DNA of 64,000 nucleotides from Parvibaculum sp035325945 (GCF_035325945.1 NZ_DAOKYX010000005.1:1-64000), one strand, 5' to 3'; shown: positions 19,036-26,702, counted from the stretch's first letter. Notes: generated by a model not told the origin, from the sequence alone. Program-made: numbers and translations.

Positions 19036-20487
19036 TCAAAGCGAGTTGACGAAGGCCACGAGGCGCTCGCGATCGGCGCTGTTCAAGGCTTTGAAGCGCT
19101 CGCGGGCGGCTTCCGCCTCGCCGCCATGCCAGAGAATGGCCTCCGCGACGCCCCTCGCCCGGCCGTCATGCAGAAGCCGGTCGTGGCCATTTACCGCAGG
19201 GATGAGCCCGATGCCCCAGAGGGGCGGCGTGCGCCACTCGCTGCCGCTCGCCTCGAAGTCGGGCCGCCCGTCGGCAAGCTCCGGCCCCATATCGTGGAGA
19301 AGAAGGTCGGTATAGGGGTGGAAGGTCTGGTTGGCGAGGCTGATGGGCGTCGCCGCCGGCCCCGTCCTGAGCGTTGGCGTATGGCAGGCGGCGCAGCCGA
19401 TTTCGGCGAAGAGGCGGCTGCCGGCGACGACCTCCGGGTCGGCGGGCGCGCGGCGTGCGGGCACGGCAAGGGTGCGGTTGTAATGCACGAGCTTTGCCAG
19501 GAACTCGTCGGAAATCTCCGGGCTGCCGCCATCGGGCGCCGCCCGGCAGGCGGTCTGCGCGGGCGGGCAGTTCTGCTGAGGGTGAACAGAGGTGGTGAGC
19601 CCGATATCACCATTGGCCGCGCCCGCGTCCTGCGCGAGAAGGCTCGGCTGGTTCGCCTTCCATCCGAAACGGCCGAGGCGCCTCTCGCCCGTCTCGGGAT
19701 CGTGAACCCAGTTCGGACGGCCCGAAATGCCGTCGCCATCGGCATCTTCGGGATCGGCTAGCGCGAGAATGTCCTTCTCGGGCACGAATTCGAGAAGTCC
19801 GAGGCCGATCACGGCAGGCGCGACGCGCGGCGAGGTCATGATGTCACCGCCCAGCGGGCCGAAGGCGAGATCGGTAAAGGAAAAGACCGGCCGTTGCAGT
19901 TCATAGGGCGTGCCGTCGCCATAGCGGCCTTTCACGATCTCCCACCGCAGCTCGACCTTGCCTTCGGCCGGAACGCCGAGCACGGCGCGGTCGTTGAACT
20001 GATCGCCATAGGCGGGATGCGGCTTCGGCCCGCCATCCTCGGCCTTACCCGGCAGCGACAGGCGGAGCAGCATGGAATCGAAAGGCTCGCCCGCTTCGAG
20101 CGGCGGACGGCCGCGCCCGTCGCGCGTGTGACAGCCCGAGCACGACACGCGATTGAAGGTGGGGCCGAGCCCGTCAAAGGCTTCGACGGAGCCGGGCGCC
20201 GCGGTCCAGTTCGTATTGAAGAGCCTGTTGCCGAAGAAGAAGTCGCGCCGTTCCGCCGTGGTGAGCTTGGGCCCCGACTGCGCGAAGGCCATGCGGTTCT
20301 GGAGCGCGGTCGTGTAGTCGCCTCCGGGCGGCGACATCGGGTCCGGCATCTCGATCGCGCGGACCGCCGCAGGCTGCGCCGCGCCCGCATGGCTCGCGCC
20401 GAGAAAATGCGCGCCCACGCCGCCGGCAAGGACGAGCCCGGCCGCAAGCGCGCCCGCGCGGAACAATGAGAGTTTCGACGGCGCCAA
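19036..20487 (-). CDS. di-heme oxidoreductase (DUF1111 / thiol oxidoreductase family)
   Basis: Exported c-type cytochrome of 483 aa. A signal peptide (AGALAAGLVLAGGVGAHFLGA, cut near residue 37) is followed by two heme-binding motifs: CSGCH at about 116-120 and CAACH at about 365-369. The DGDG calcium-type loop (about 250) and FGWKANQPSLLAQ are typical of the DUF1111/DHOR family. The heme layout resembles di-heme peroxidases. It starts 7 bases after the imelysin gene ends and must be co-transcribed with it. The same pairing is known from other proteobacteria near iron-regulated genes. A periplasmic redox function linked to iron is inferred; the substrate is unknown. Confidence 0.9.
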   Translation of the reverse strand: MAPSKLSLFRAGALAAGLVLAGGVGAHFLGASHAGAAQPAAVRAIEMPDPMSPPGGDYTTALQNRMAFAQSGPKLTTAERRDFFFGNRLFNTNWTAAPGSVEAFDGLGPTFNRVSCSGCHTRDGRGRPPLEAGEPFDSMLLRLSLPGKAEDGGPKPHPAYGDQFNDRAVLGVPAEGKVELRWEIVKGRYGDGTPYELQRPVFSFTDLAFGPLGGDIMTSPRVAPAVIGLGLLEFVPEKDILALADPEDADGDGISGRPNWVHDPETGERRLGRFGWKANQPSLLAQDAGAANGDIGLTTSVHPQQNCPPAQTACRAAPDGGSPEISDEFLAKLVHYNRTLAVPARRAPADPEVVAGSRLFAEIGCAACHTPTLRTGPAATPISLANQTFHPYTDLLLHDMGPELADGRPDFEASGSEWRTPPLWGIGLIPAVNGHDRLLHDGRARGVAEAILWHGGEAEAARERFKALNSADRERLVAFVNSL

Positions 20488-20494
20488 GATGAGG

Positions 20495-21745
20495 CTACTC
20501 CGGAGCGATGTTCACGGCGACGCCGAGCCGCTTGCCGACCTCGACGAGGAGCGTGCTCTGGGCTTCGAGTTCAGCGATCGCCTTTTCCATTGTCGCGCGT
20601 TCCTTGCTGCCCTTGGGGCTTGCGAGGATGTGGTCCACCGGCGCGGGGATCGCGGCGACGGCCTCGCTCGTCTTCCTGATCTGCGCGGCGACTAGCTTGT
20701 CGAGTTCGGGATCGACACGGGCGACGAGGCTCTGGAGCCCCGCCCCTTTCCAGTCGCCGAATTCGCCGAAATAGACGTTGGAAATGCTCTGCTGGTCGGC
20801 GCGATAGACGAGATGCGTCGTATCGCTGAAGCAGGAGGGCTCGTCTTCCTGATCGCCGGAATCGAGCGCGACGCTCATGCGCTCCGTCGCAAGCTCGACG
20901 GCGCCGAGCGTCGCCATGCCGGTAAGGATGCGGCCGAGCGCGTCGCGCTGATCGTAGGCGAGAAAATTCTTCGCATAGACATTGGCGTTTCGCACATCCC
21001 ACTGCGCGGTGAGCCAGAGAAGATCGTCGGCGATCATCTCCGTCACGGTCGAGAGATAGAGGCGGCGGCGCTCGCGGACCGGATCGCCCGACGCATAGTC
21101 CGATGCCGGACGCTCGCCCGGCCCCTTCGCGCTCAGGTCTTGCCCCCAGAGCAGAAACTCGACGGCATGGAAGCCCGTCGTCACATCGGCTTCGTCGCTC
21201 ACCTGATCGCGCTCGCGGATGCTCTTGACCGTGATCGGGATCGAGAGGTCGTTGACGATGCCCGCTTTCGGGTTGCCCTTCACATAATCGATGAAGGCTT
21301 CATTGAGCGGCCAGGCGTTGAGGCGGCCTTCCGGCCCCTCGTCGCCCTTCGCGTTCCTGGCGAAGTCGATCGGGCCTTCATAGAAGCGGAAAGCCTCGGT
21401 GCGGGAATAGGCGACATGGGCGGCGATCCATGCCTCGCGGGCGGCCGCAAGATTGCCTTCGCTCGGCTTGTCGAGCAGCGCGCCGATGGCGGATTTCATC
21501 GCCACGGCCTTGTCATAGGCTTCCTCATAGGAGCGGTGCACGAGGTCGACATAGGAGACGATTTCCGCCGCAGCGCCATAGGTCGGCGCCGCACCGCCGG
21601 GCAAGGCGAAGCTCGCCGGAACGCCGCCGGGCCCCGATGCCAGGGCCGGGGCGAACTGAACGGGGATAAGCAGCGCGGCAAGGGCCGCACCGGTCAAAAA
21701 CTTCGCCCTGAGCCTGAGGTTTCTCCGTCCGGCCGTCCTCTGCAT
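20495..21745 (-). CDS. imelysin family (peptidase M75 / ICMP-like) protein
   Basis: Exported protein of 416 aa. A signal peptide runs to about residue 37 (LTGAALAALLIPVQFAPALA), followed by the imelysin domain with the GxHxxE signature as GFHAVEFLLWG (His 193, Glu 196). An early HVAYSRTEAFRFYEGPID segment is also typical. Imelysin/ICMP proteins are iron-regulated and thought to help iron uptake; protease activity is disputed in the family. It is the first gene of an operon with the di-heme oxidoreductase. A TTGACA -35 element and a Fur-like box lie 56-86 bases upstream, which fits repression by iron. Confidence 0.9.
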   Translation of the reverse strand: MQRTAGRRNLRLRAKFLTGAALAALLIPVQFAPALASGPGGVPASFALPGGAAPTYGAAAEIVSYVDLVHRSYEEAYDKAVAMKSAIGALLDKPSEGNLAAAREAWIAAHVAYSRTEAFRFYEGPIDFARNAKGDEGPEGRLNAWPLNEAFIDYVKGNPKAGIVNDLSIPITVKSIRERDQVSDEADVTTGFHAVEFLLWGQDLSAKGPGERPASDYASGDPVRERRRLYLSTVTEMIADDLLWLTAQWDVRNANVYAKNFLAYDQRDALGRILTGMATLGAVELATERMSVALDSGDQEDEPSCFSDTTHLVYRADQQSISNVYFGEFGDWKGAGLQSLVARVDPELDKLVAAQIRKTSEAVAAIPAPVDHILASPKGSKERATMEKAIAELEAQSTLLVEVGKRLGVAVNIAPE

Positions 21746-21800
21746 TGCTTCCGCCCATCCGCAAACCGGCCGGACCCCTATGCCCGGGCCTTGAGTTGCG

Positions 21801-21831
21801 AATGAATTTCATTTTCATTGTGAGCTGTCAA
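21801..21831 (-). promoter_or_regulatory. promoter with Fur-like box for the imelysin operon
   Basis: Read on the minus strand, a perfect TTGACA (21831-21826) is followed by AATGAA-AATGAA-A-TTCATT (21819-21801). That has the 6-6-1-6 layout of Fur boxes. The core TGAAAATGAAATTCA agrees with TGATAATNATTATCA at 10 of 14 specified positions. A weak -10 (AATTCA) sits inside the box 17 bases from the -35. Iron-responsive repression is inferred; in this group Fur/Mur or Irr could be the binder. Confidence 0.6.
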
Positions 21832-21845
21832 GCGGCGGCTTGACA
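21826..21845. repeat. perfect 8-base inverted repeat carrying TTGACA on both strands
   Basis: TGTCAAGC and GCTTGACA flank a 4-base spacer. The left arm provides the -35 of the imelysin promoter. The right arm gives a TTGACA pointing the other way, toward the 3' end of cobT, where no forward gene starts. Confidence 0.6.
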
Positions 21846-21889
21846 CAGGATACGGCTCAGACAGGGCCGCGGCCCGGACGACGCAGGAC

Positions 21890-22876
21890 TCAGACGAGGC
21901 CCGCCTCGACCCGCGTGGACATGCCCGCATAGGCGGCGGCCGACGTCTTTACCATCGTTATGGCGAGCGCCGCGCCTGCGCCATCGCCAAGCGTCACACC
22001 GAGATCGAGCAGCGGGCGCTTGCCGAGGGCGGCGAGGAGCCGGTCATGGGCAGCGCTGCCGGAGCGATGCGCCGCCATGCAATGGTCGATCGCGGTGGGC
22101 TCGGCCTTCTGAAGCACGGCCGCAGCGGCGCAGGTGACAAAGCCGTCGAGCAGGACAGGAATGCGCTGATAGCGCGCGGCGATGATCGCGCCCGCCACGG
22201 CGGCAATCTCCCGCCCGCCGACGCGGCGAAGCGCCTCGAGCGGGTCCTTGAGCGCGGAGCCGTGAAGCGCCAGCGCCTCGCGGACGATTTCGGCCTCGGT
22301 GGCATCGTCCGTCCAGTCGCCGGGCTCGCCGCCGAAAAGCGCGCAGGCGAGCGACGCCGCCACAGCGCCATTGCCGACGCCCTCCGCGCCCACGCAAAGA
22401 AGATCCGTACCCCCCGCAATCGCCTCCATGCCGAAAGCCATCGTCGCCGCGCAGGCGGGCTCGGAAAGCGCCGCCTCTTCCGCTATGTTCGGCGTCGGCA
22501 TGTCGAGCGCGAGATCGAAGACCTTGAGCCCCGCATTCGCCGCCAGCGCGAGCTGGTTCACGGCCGCGCCACCCGCCGCGAAAATATCGACCATCTCGCG
22601 CGTGGAGCAGAACGCCTTGCCCGTCGTGCGCTTCGCCACGCCATGCGTCGCGGCAAAGATCGCGACGAGCGGGCGATGCACCGAGGGTTTCGCCAGCGCC
22701 TGCCAGCGCGCGAGCCATTCCACGACCTCTTCGAGACGGCCGAGACCACCTTCGGGTTTCACGAGATTGCGATTGCGCAGATGAACGGCGGCAGCGGAAT
22801 CCCGGTCGCCGGCTGGAAGAGCTGCAAGCAGATCGCGAATGTCGTCGAATGGCAGGCCAGTGATGGAGCGGGTCAT
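21890..22876 (-). CDS. cobT: nicotinate-nucleotide--dimethylbenzimidazole phosphoribosyltransferase
   Basis: Makes alpha-ribazole 5'-phosphate from nicotinate mononucleotide and 5,6-dimethylbenzimidazole for the lower ligand of cobalamin. It is 328 aa, close to the family length. Recognised from LPPGDRDSAAAV-like N-terminal region, GGLGRLEEVVEWLARWQ, IFAATHGV, FCSTREMVDIFAAGGAAVNQLA, GAEGVGNGAVAA, LDGFVTCAAA and the C-terminal TLGDGAGAALA. In most CobT proteins the last motif is LGEG(S/T)GA, and its Glu is thought to be the catalytic base; here it is Asp. No other cobalamin gene is adjacent. It is divergent from the DUF1289 gene. Confidence 0.92.
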   Translation of the reverse strand: MTRSITGLPFDDIRDLLAALPAGDRDSAAAVHLRNRNLVKPEGGLGRLEEVVEWLARWQALAKPSVHRPLVAIFAATHGVAKRTTGKAFCSTREMVDIFAAGGAAVNQLALAANAGLKVFDLALDMPTPNIAEEAALSEPACAATMAFGMEAIAGGTDLLCVGAEGVGNGAVAASLACALFGGEPGDWTDDATEAEIVREALALHGSALKDPLEALRRVGGREIAAVAGAIIAARYQRIPVLLDGFVTCAAAAVLQKAEPTAIDHCMAAHRSGSAAHDRLLAALGKRPLLDLGVTLGDGAGAALAITMVKTSAAAYAGMSTRVEAGLV

Positions 22877-22961
22877 TTTGATTTGTCTCGCCTTGAGCGG
22901 CTGGGCGGGGGGATGGTGTTGCTATACCCTGCCCGCCATCGCCATAGAATGGGAAAATGAC

Positions 22962-23201
22962 GTGACGGCCCTGCCTCCCATTGCCTCACCCTGCATCAGT
23001 ATCTGCGTCGTGGACGCGGAAAGCCGCCTTTGCACGGGCTGCGGACGGACAATCGACGAGATCGCGCAATGGAGCGCGATGAGCGCCTCGCGCCGCCGCG
23101 AGGTGATGGCGACCCTTCCCGAACGTATCGAAACGCTCGGCGGGAAGGCCGCAGCGCCAGCCATGGCGCTTGCCCGCATTCGCTCGCTGCTCCGGGCCTG
23201 A
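22962..23201 (+). CDS. DUF1289 domain-containing small protein
   Basis: A 79-residue protein with the DUF1289 pattern SPCISICVVD...LCTGCGRTIDEIAQW, giving a CxxxC plus CxxC set that probably binds a metal or cluster. The start is set at GTG 22962 (VTALPPIASPC); the open frame reaches back to 22839 inside cobT, but that stretch is not family-like. The family is widespread in proteobacteria and often found by genes for cofactors or translation; its function is not established. It points away from cobT and precedes the ArsR operon. Confidence 0.85.
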   Translation: MTALPPIASPCISICVVDAESRLCTGCGRTIDEIAQWSAMSASRRREVMATLPERIETLGGKAAAPAMALARIRSLLRA

Positions 23202-23232
23202 CCGGCCTTACCATGCCGCCGCATCACGAATC

Positions 23233-23273
23233 TTGACTCGCCGCGGCGGCAGCCGTATTTAACCACTTGGTTA
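23233..23273 (+). promoter_or_regulatory. ArsR operon promoter with overlapping operator
   Basis: TTGACT (23233-23238) and TATTTA (23256-23261) are 17 bases apart. The palindrome TAACCA-CT-TGGTTA (23260-23273) starts in the -10 element, and a further TTTAACC half-site follows. This is a good layout for autorepression by the ArsR protein encoded 24 bases downstream. Confidence 0.68.
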
Positions 23274-23296
23274 TTTAACCTGTGAGTTTAGCATAA

Positions 23297-23647
23297 GTGT
23301 CGACGGATCGCCTCAGCTCCACCTTCTCCGCTCTCTCCGATCCCACGCGCCGGGCCATACTCGCGCGGCTTTCGCTGGGCGAGGCATCGGTGAGCGAGCT
23401 TGCCAAGCCATTCGAGATGAGCCTTCCGGCCATTTCGAAACACCTCAAGGTGCTGGAGCGCGCGGGGCTCATCTCGCGCGGGCGGGATGCCCAGATGCGG
23501 CCCTGCCGGATCGCGCCCGGCGCGCTGAAGGAAGCGGCCGACTGGATCGAGCATTACCGGCGCTTCTGGGAACAGAGCTTCGACCGCCTCGACGACTATC
23601 TGCGCGAAATTCAGGCGAAGGAGGACGAGCATGGACGCAACGGCTGA
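23297..23647 (+). CDS. ArsR-family winged-helix transcriptional regulator
   Basis: A 116-residue winged-helix regulator beginning at GTG 23297 (VSTDRLSSTFSALSDPTRRAILARL). The helix-turn-helix is ASVSELAKPFEMSLPAISKHLKVLERAGLI, and the wing contains GRDAQMRPCRIAP. It belongs to the ArsR subgroup that precedes AHSA1/SRPBCC genes and lacks the classic metal-binding CVC box, so its ligand is probably not arsenic. A TAACCACTTGGTTA palindrome overlaps the promoter. Its 3' end overlaps the next gene by 17 bases, so the regulator, two AHSA1 proteins and following genes form an operon. Confidence 0.9.
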   Translation: MSTDRLSSTFSALSDPTRRAILARLSLGEASVSELAKPFEMSLPAISKHLKVLERAGLISRGRDAQMRPCRIAPGALKEAADWIEHYRRFWEQSFDRLDDYLREIQAKEDEHGRNG

Positions 23648-24110
23648 TGCCGACACAGTGCTGGAGATCACGCGCGTATTCGACGCGCCGCGCGAACTGA
23701 TCTTCAGGCTCTGGACCGACCCGCAGCACTTCGGCAAATGGATAGGCCCGCGCCATCATCCCGCTGTCCATGTCGAAATGGATGTCAGGCCGGGCGGCGC
23801 ATGGCGCGCCTGCCTGCGGCCGGTCGCCGGAGGCGTCGATCTCTGGCAGGGCGGCCAATACCGCGAGGTCGTCGCTCCGGAACGGCTCGTCTACACCTTC
23901 GCATGGGACAAGGAGCATCCCGCCCATGGCCACGAGACATTGGTGACCGTGATCTTCGCCGAGGATGGCAACAGGACGAAGATGTCCTTCCGGCAGGAAT
24001 TCCTGCCCTCCATCGCCGAGCGCGACGGACATCGCGGCGGCTGGTCGAGCAGCTTCGACAGGCTGGATGACCTTCTGCGCGCCATGCGAGTACGGGGTGG
24101 GCAGGCATGA
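23631..24110 (+). CDS. AHSA1/SRPBCC-family protein (first copy)
   Basis: START/Bet v1-like ligand-binding fold protein of 159 aa in the AHSA1 (activator of Hsp90 homologue) group. ITRVFDAPRELIFRLWTDPQHFGKWIGP forms strand 1 plus the small helices, and VRPGGAWRACLR and YREVVAPERLVYTFAW the central sheet. SFRQEFLPSIAERDGHRGGWSSSFDRLDDLLRA ends in the long C-terminal helix. Such proteins bind hydrophobic ligands; none is known for this type of operon. It overlaps arsR at its start and the second copy by 4 bases (ATGA) at its end. Confidence 0.87.
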   Translation: MDATADADTVLEITRVFDAPRELIFRLWTDPQHFGKWIGPRHHPAVHVEMDVRPGGAWRACLRPVAGGVDLWQGGQYREVVAPERLVYTFAWDKEHPAHGHETLVTVIFAEDGNRTKMSFRQEFLPSIAERDGHRGGWSSSFDRLDDLLRAMRVRGGQA

Positions 24111-24625
24111 GCGGGAACGACAGGAGCGGCGCGGCCGCCACGAAAGAATTCGTCCTTGCACGCACATTCGACGCACCGCGCGAAACCGTGTGGCGCGCGT
24201 TTACGGAAAGCGAGCGGCTGAGGCAATGGTGGGGGCCGAAGGACTTCACCATGCTCGCCTGCAATGTCGACCTGCGCCCCGGCGGACTGTTCCACTATGG
24301 CATGCAGGCGCCGACGGGACAGACGATGTGGGGCAAATGTGTATACCGCGAAATCGTCATACCGGAACGGATCGTCTTCGTCGTTTCCTTCTCGGATGAA
24401 AATGCGGGCATCACCCGCCATCCGCTGAGCGAAAGCTGGCCGCTCGAACTGCTGAGCAGCATGACATTCGAGGAGCGGGACGGCAGGACGCTCATCACCG
24501 ATCGAGCCGTGCCCATCAACGCAACCGAGGAAGAGCGCAGGACATTCGAGGAAAATCTCGAAGGGATGAAACAGGGAACCGATGGGAGCTGGGACCAGCT
24601 CGCCGCTTATCTGGCGAAGGCCTGA
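24107..24625 (+). CDS. AHSA1/SRPBCC-family protein (second copy)
   Basis: A 172-residue paralogue of the preceding gene. FVLARTFDAPRETVWRAFTE, LRQWWGPKDFTM, VDLRPGGLFHYGMQ, GKCVYREIVIPERIVFV and the C-terminal helix DGSWDQLAAYLAKA define the fold. The C-terminal half (SMTFEERDGRTLIT...EGMKQG) closely parallels the broken copy at 25089. Translation is coupled to the first copy through ATGA. Two adjacent AHSA1 proteins under one ArsR regulator are a frequent but functionally unexplained arrangement. Confidence 0.87.
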   Translation: MSGNDRSGAAATKEFVLARTFDAPRETVWRAFTESERLRQWWGPKDFTMLACNVDLRPGGLFHYGMQAPTGQTMWGKCVYREIVIPERIVFVVSFSDENAGITRHPLSESWPLELLSSMTFEERDGRTLITDRAVPINATEEERRTFEENLEGMKQGTDGSWDQLAAYLAKA

Positions 24626-24677
24626 AGAACGCCGGATCCCCTCGCCCATTCGCCAACGCTATCCGGGAGGAACGCAA

Positions 24678-25088
24678 ATGAGACTGAACCCGTATCTCAA
24701 TTTCGACGGCACTTGCGAGGAAGCCTTCAAATTCTACGAGAAGTGCCTGGGCGGCAAGATCGAAGCCATGCTCACGCATGAAGGCTCGCCCATGGCCGAG
24801 CATGTATCGCCCGAATGGCGCGGCAAGATCATGCATGCGCGTCTCGTCGTGGGCGATACGATCCTGATGGGGTCCGACGCGCCGGCCGAGCATTTCGAAA
24901 AGGCGCAGGGCATATCGGTCTGCCTCAATGTCGAGAAGCCCGCCGAAGCGGAGCGCATCTTCCACGCGCTGGCGGAAGGCGGCGCGGTGCGGATGCCCAT
25001 CCAGCAGACCTTCTGGGCCGCGCGTTACGGCATGGTGGTGGATCGCTATGGCACGCCATGGATGATCAACTGCGAGCAGGCGTCGTAA
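24678..25088 (+). CDS. VOC/PhnB-like glyoxalase-superfamily protein
   Basis: A 136-residue vicinal-oxygen-chelate fold protein of the PhnB-like group (two beta-alpha-beta-beta-beta modules). Start ATG 24678 has a ggagg ribosome site 8 bases upstream. Landmarks: LNPYLNFDGTCEEAFKFYEKCLGG, KIMHARLVVGDTILMGSDAP, and the C-terminal FWAARYGMVVDRYGTPWMINCE, which is highly characteristic. It may be a metal-dependent lyase/dioxygenase-like or binding protein; the substrate is unknown. Immediately after its stop the same frame continues into a remnant of a third AHSA1 gene. Confidence 0.88.
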   Translation: MRLNPYLNFDGTCEEAFKFYEKCLGGKIEAMLTHEGSPMAEHVSPEWRGKIMHARLVVGDTILMGSDAPAEHFEKAQGISVCLNVEKPAEAERIFHALAEGGAVRMPIQQTFWAARYGMVVDRYGTPWMINCEQAS

Positions 25089-25316
25089 GAGGCCGCGCCG
25101 ATCGCGCGCGACGAGAAGGATGACCCGCTTCTCCGATCGGTGACGACGGTCACTTTCGAGGAGCAAAATGGCAGGATGAGGCTCACCGTGCATGCGGACG
25201 CCGTGGGCATTGAGCCGGTCTCGCGGATGATGTTGGCTGGCATGAACGAAGGTTGGACACAGAGCATCGAACGCCTCGCGGCGCTCGCGGCTCGCAATAT
25301 GGGAGGCGCGGCATGA
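25089..25316 (+). pseudogene. remnant (C-terminal half) of a third AHSA1/SRPBCC gene
   Basis: Between the VOC and YceI genes an open frame of about 75 codons ends in TGA at 25314-25316. It reads ...LRSVTTVTFEEQNGRMRLTV then ADAVGIEPVSR, AGMNEGWTQSIERLAALAARN. This is the C-terminal strand, turn and long helix of an AHSA1 protein and parallels the copy at 24107. No N-terminal half and no convincing start codon with a ribosome site are present: the frame simply begins after the VOC stop. Its TGA overlaps the YceI ATG (ATGA), showing that an intact, translationally coupled gene once stood here. A GTG at 25140 could start a 58-codon fragment, but this is unlikely to fold. Confidence 0.82.
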
Positions 25317-26002
25317 AGCGCATCATTCTGGCGGCATTCGTCTGCGCCGCGTTCGGAACGAACATCTCCGTTTCGCAAGCGGCCGATGCCGCGAAGGAAG
25401 CGGCGCCCGCAACGCCCGCCCCGCCCACGGCCGAACCGGTCCCGGCGGGGAGCTATACGATCGACAAATCTCATACGAGCATCATCTTCCGCGTCGATCA
25501 TCTCGGGTTCTCTTACTTCACCGGAAGGTTCACGCGCTACGACGCGAAGCTCGAAGGCGATCCGCGCAATCCGCCCGCGGCGCGTCTCTCGGTCACCATC
25601 GATCCCGCTTCCATCGAGTGCGATAATCCGCCTGCGGGCTTCATCGCCGCGCTGCGCGGCGCGCAATGGCTCGACGCGGCGAAATATCCCAAGATGACCT
25701 ACCAGTCGAAATCCATCGAGATGACGGGCGCGACGACCGCGCGGGTCACGGGCGACTTCACCATGCATGGCGTGACCAAGCCGGTGACGCTCGACGTCGC
25801 GTTCAATGGCGGCTATGCGGGCCATCCGATGGACCCGAATGCGCGCATCGGCTTTTCCGCGCGCGGGTTTCTCAATCGCTCGGATTTCGGCATCAGCTAC
25901 GGCATCCCGCCGGCGGGTTCCGCCATGGGCGTGAGCGACCGGGTCGAGATTCTGATCGAGACGGAATTCTCCGGCCCCGCAACGAAGGCCGCTGCCAAAT
26001 AG
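25313..26002 (+). CDS. YceI-family periplasmic lipid-binding protein
   Basis: Exported lipocalin-like YceI protein of 229 aa. Start ATG 25313 gives MKRIILAAFVCAAFGTNISVSQA, a clear signal peptide cut near residue 23, followed by an Ala/Pro-rich linker. The domain shows GSYTIDKSHTSIIFRVDHLGFS, YFTGRFTRYDAKLEGDP, ARVTGDFTMHGVTKPVTLDV and GFSARGFLNRSDFGISYGIP. All are typical of YceI proteins, which bind isoprenoid quinones or other long lipids. An upstream in-frame ATG (25253) lies in the AHSA1 remnant and is rejected. The ATGA overlap ties it to the remnant's old reading frame. Confidence 0.92.
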   Translation: MKRIILAAFVCAAFGTNISVSQAADAAKEAAPATPAPPTAEPVPAGSYTIDKSHTSIIFRVDHLGFSYFTGRFTRYDAKLEGDPRNPPAARLSVTIDPASIECDNPPAGFIAALRGAQWLDAAKYPKMTYQSKSIEMTGATTARVTGDFTMHGVTKPVTLDVAFNGGYAGHPMDPNARIGFSARGFLNRSDFGISYGIPPAGSAMGVSDRVEILIETEFSGPATKAAAK

Positions 26003-26054
26003 CACCACCGCGGCGCATGGCCGCGTCCCGCATATGCGAGGAGGAGAAACGCCC

Positions 26055-26702
26055 ATGTCGCTTGAACTGCTTTTCCACCCGATGTCGTCCTTCTGCCAGA
26101 AGGCGCTCATCGCGCTTTACGAGAACGACACGCCCTTCACGCCGCATATGATCGATCTCGGCGATCCGGCCTCTCGCGCGGAACTCACCGATCTATGGCC
26201 CATCGGCAAGTTTCCGGTTTTGCGCGACCACACGAGGGCGCGGACGGTGCCGGAATCGAGCATCATCATCGAGTATCTGGCGCAGCATTATCCTGGCAAG
26301 GTGGAACTGGTGCCGGCCGATGCGGACCTCGCGCGGCAGGTGCGGATGCGGGATCGCTTCTTCGATCTCTATGTGAACGTGCCGATGCAGAAGATCGTCA
26401 CCGACAGGCTCCGCCCGGAAGGGATGCATGATCCCTATGGCGTCGACGAGGCGCGAAAGCTGCTCGCCATCGCCTATGACATGATCGAGAGCGAGATCGG
26501 CACGAAGGTCTGGATCATGGGCGACGGCTTCAGCATGGCCGATTGCGCCGCCGCGCCCGCGCTCTTCTACGCCAACAAGGTTCTTCCCATCGGGAAGGCG
26601 CATCGGAAGGTTGCCCAATATTTCGATCGGCTGCTTGCGCGTCCCTCCTATGCCCGCGTGCTCGAGGAAGCGGAGCCTTACCTTCCGCTTTTTCCGAAGT
26701 AG
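26055..26702 (+). CDS. glutathione S-transferase family protein
   Basis: A 215-residue two-domain GST. The thioredoxin-like half contains LFHPMSSFCQKALIALYEN (Ser/Cys near residues 11-13 as the usual glutathione-activating site), GKFPVL and the PESSIIIEYL glutathione-binding segment. The helical half has WIMGDGFSMADCAAAPALFY and the C-terminal ARPSYARVLEEAEPYLPLFP. A strong gaggaggag ribosome site precedes ATG 26055. It is the last gene of the ArsR-led operon and converges on the TraB-like gene 10 bases away. Substrate unknown; detoxification or isomerisation roles are both possible. Confidence 0.9.
   Translation: MSLELLFHPMSSFCQKALIALYENDTPFTPHMIDLGDPASRAELTDLWPIGKFPVLRDHTRARTVPESSIIIEYLAQHYPGKVELVPADADLARQVRMRDRFFDLYVNVPMQKIVTDRLRPEGMHDPYGVDEARKLLAIAYDMIESEIGTKVWIMGDGFSMADCAAAPALFYANKVLPIGKAHRKVAQYFDRLLARPSYARVLEEAEPYLPLFPK

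Noticed and set aside
21826..21845. Perfect inverted repeat as the cobT terminator
   Set aside because: No T-run follows on the cobT-sense strand, and the left arm is better explained as the -35 of the imelysin promoter.
24678..25316. VOC-AHSA1 fusion by stop-codon readthrough
   Set aside because: The remnant is in frame with the VOC gene, but the VOC protein ends at its normal family C-terminus and half an AHSA1 domain would not fold. A deletion remnant explains it better.
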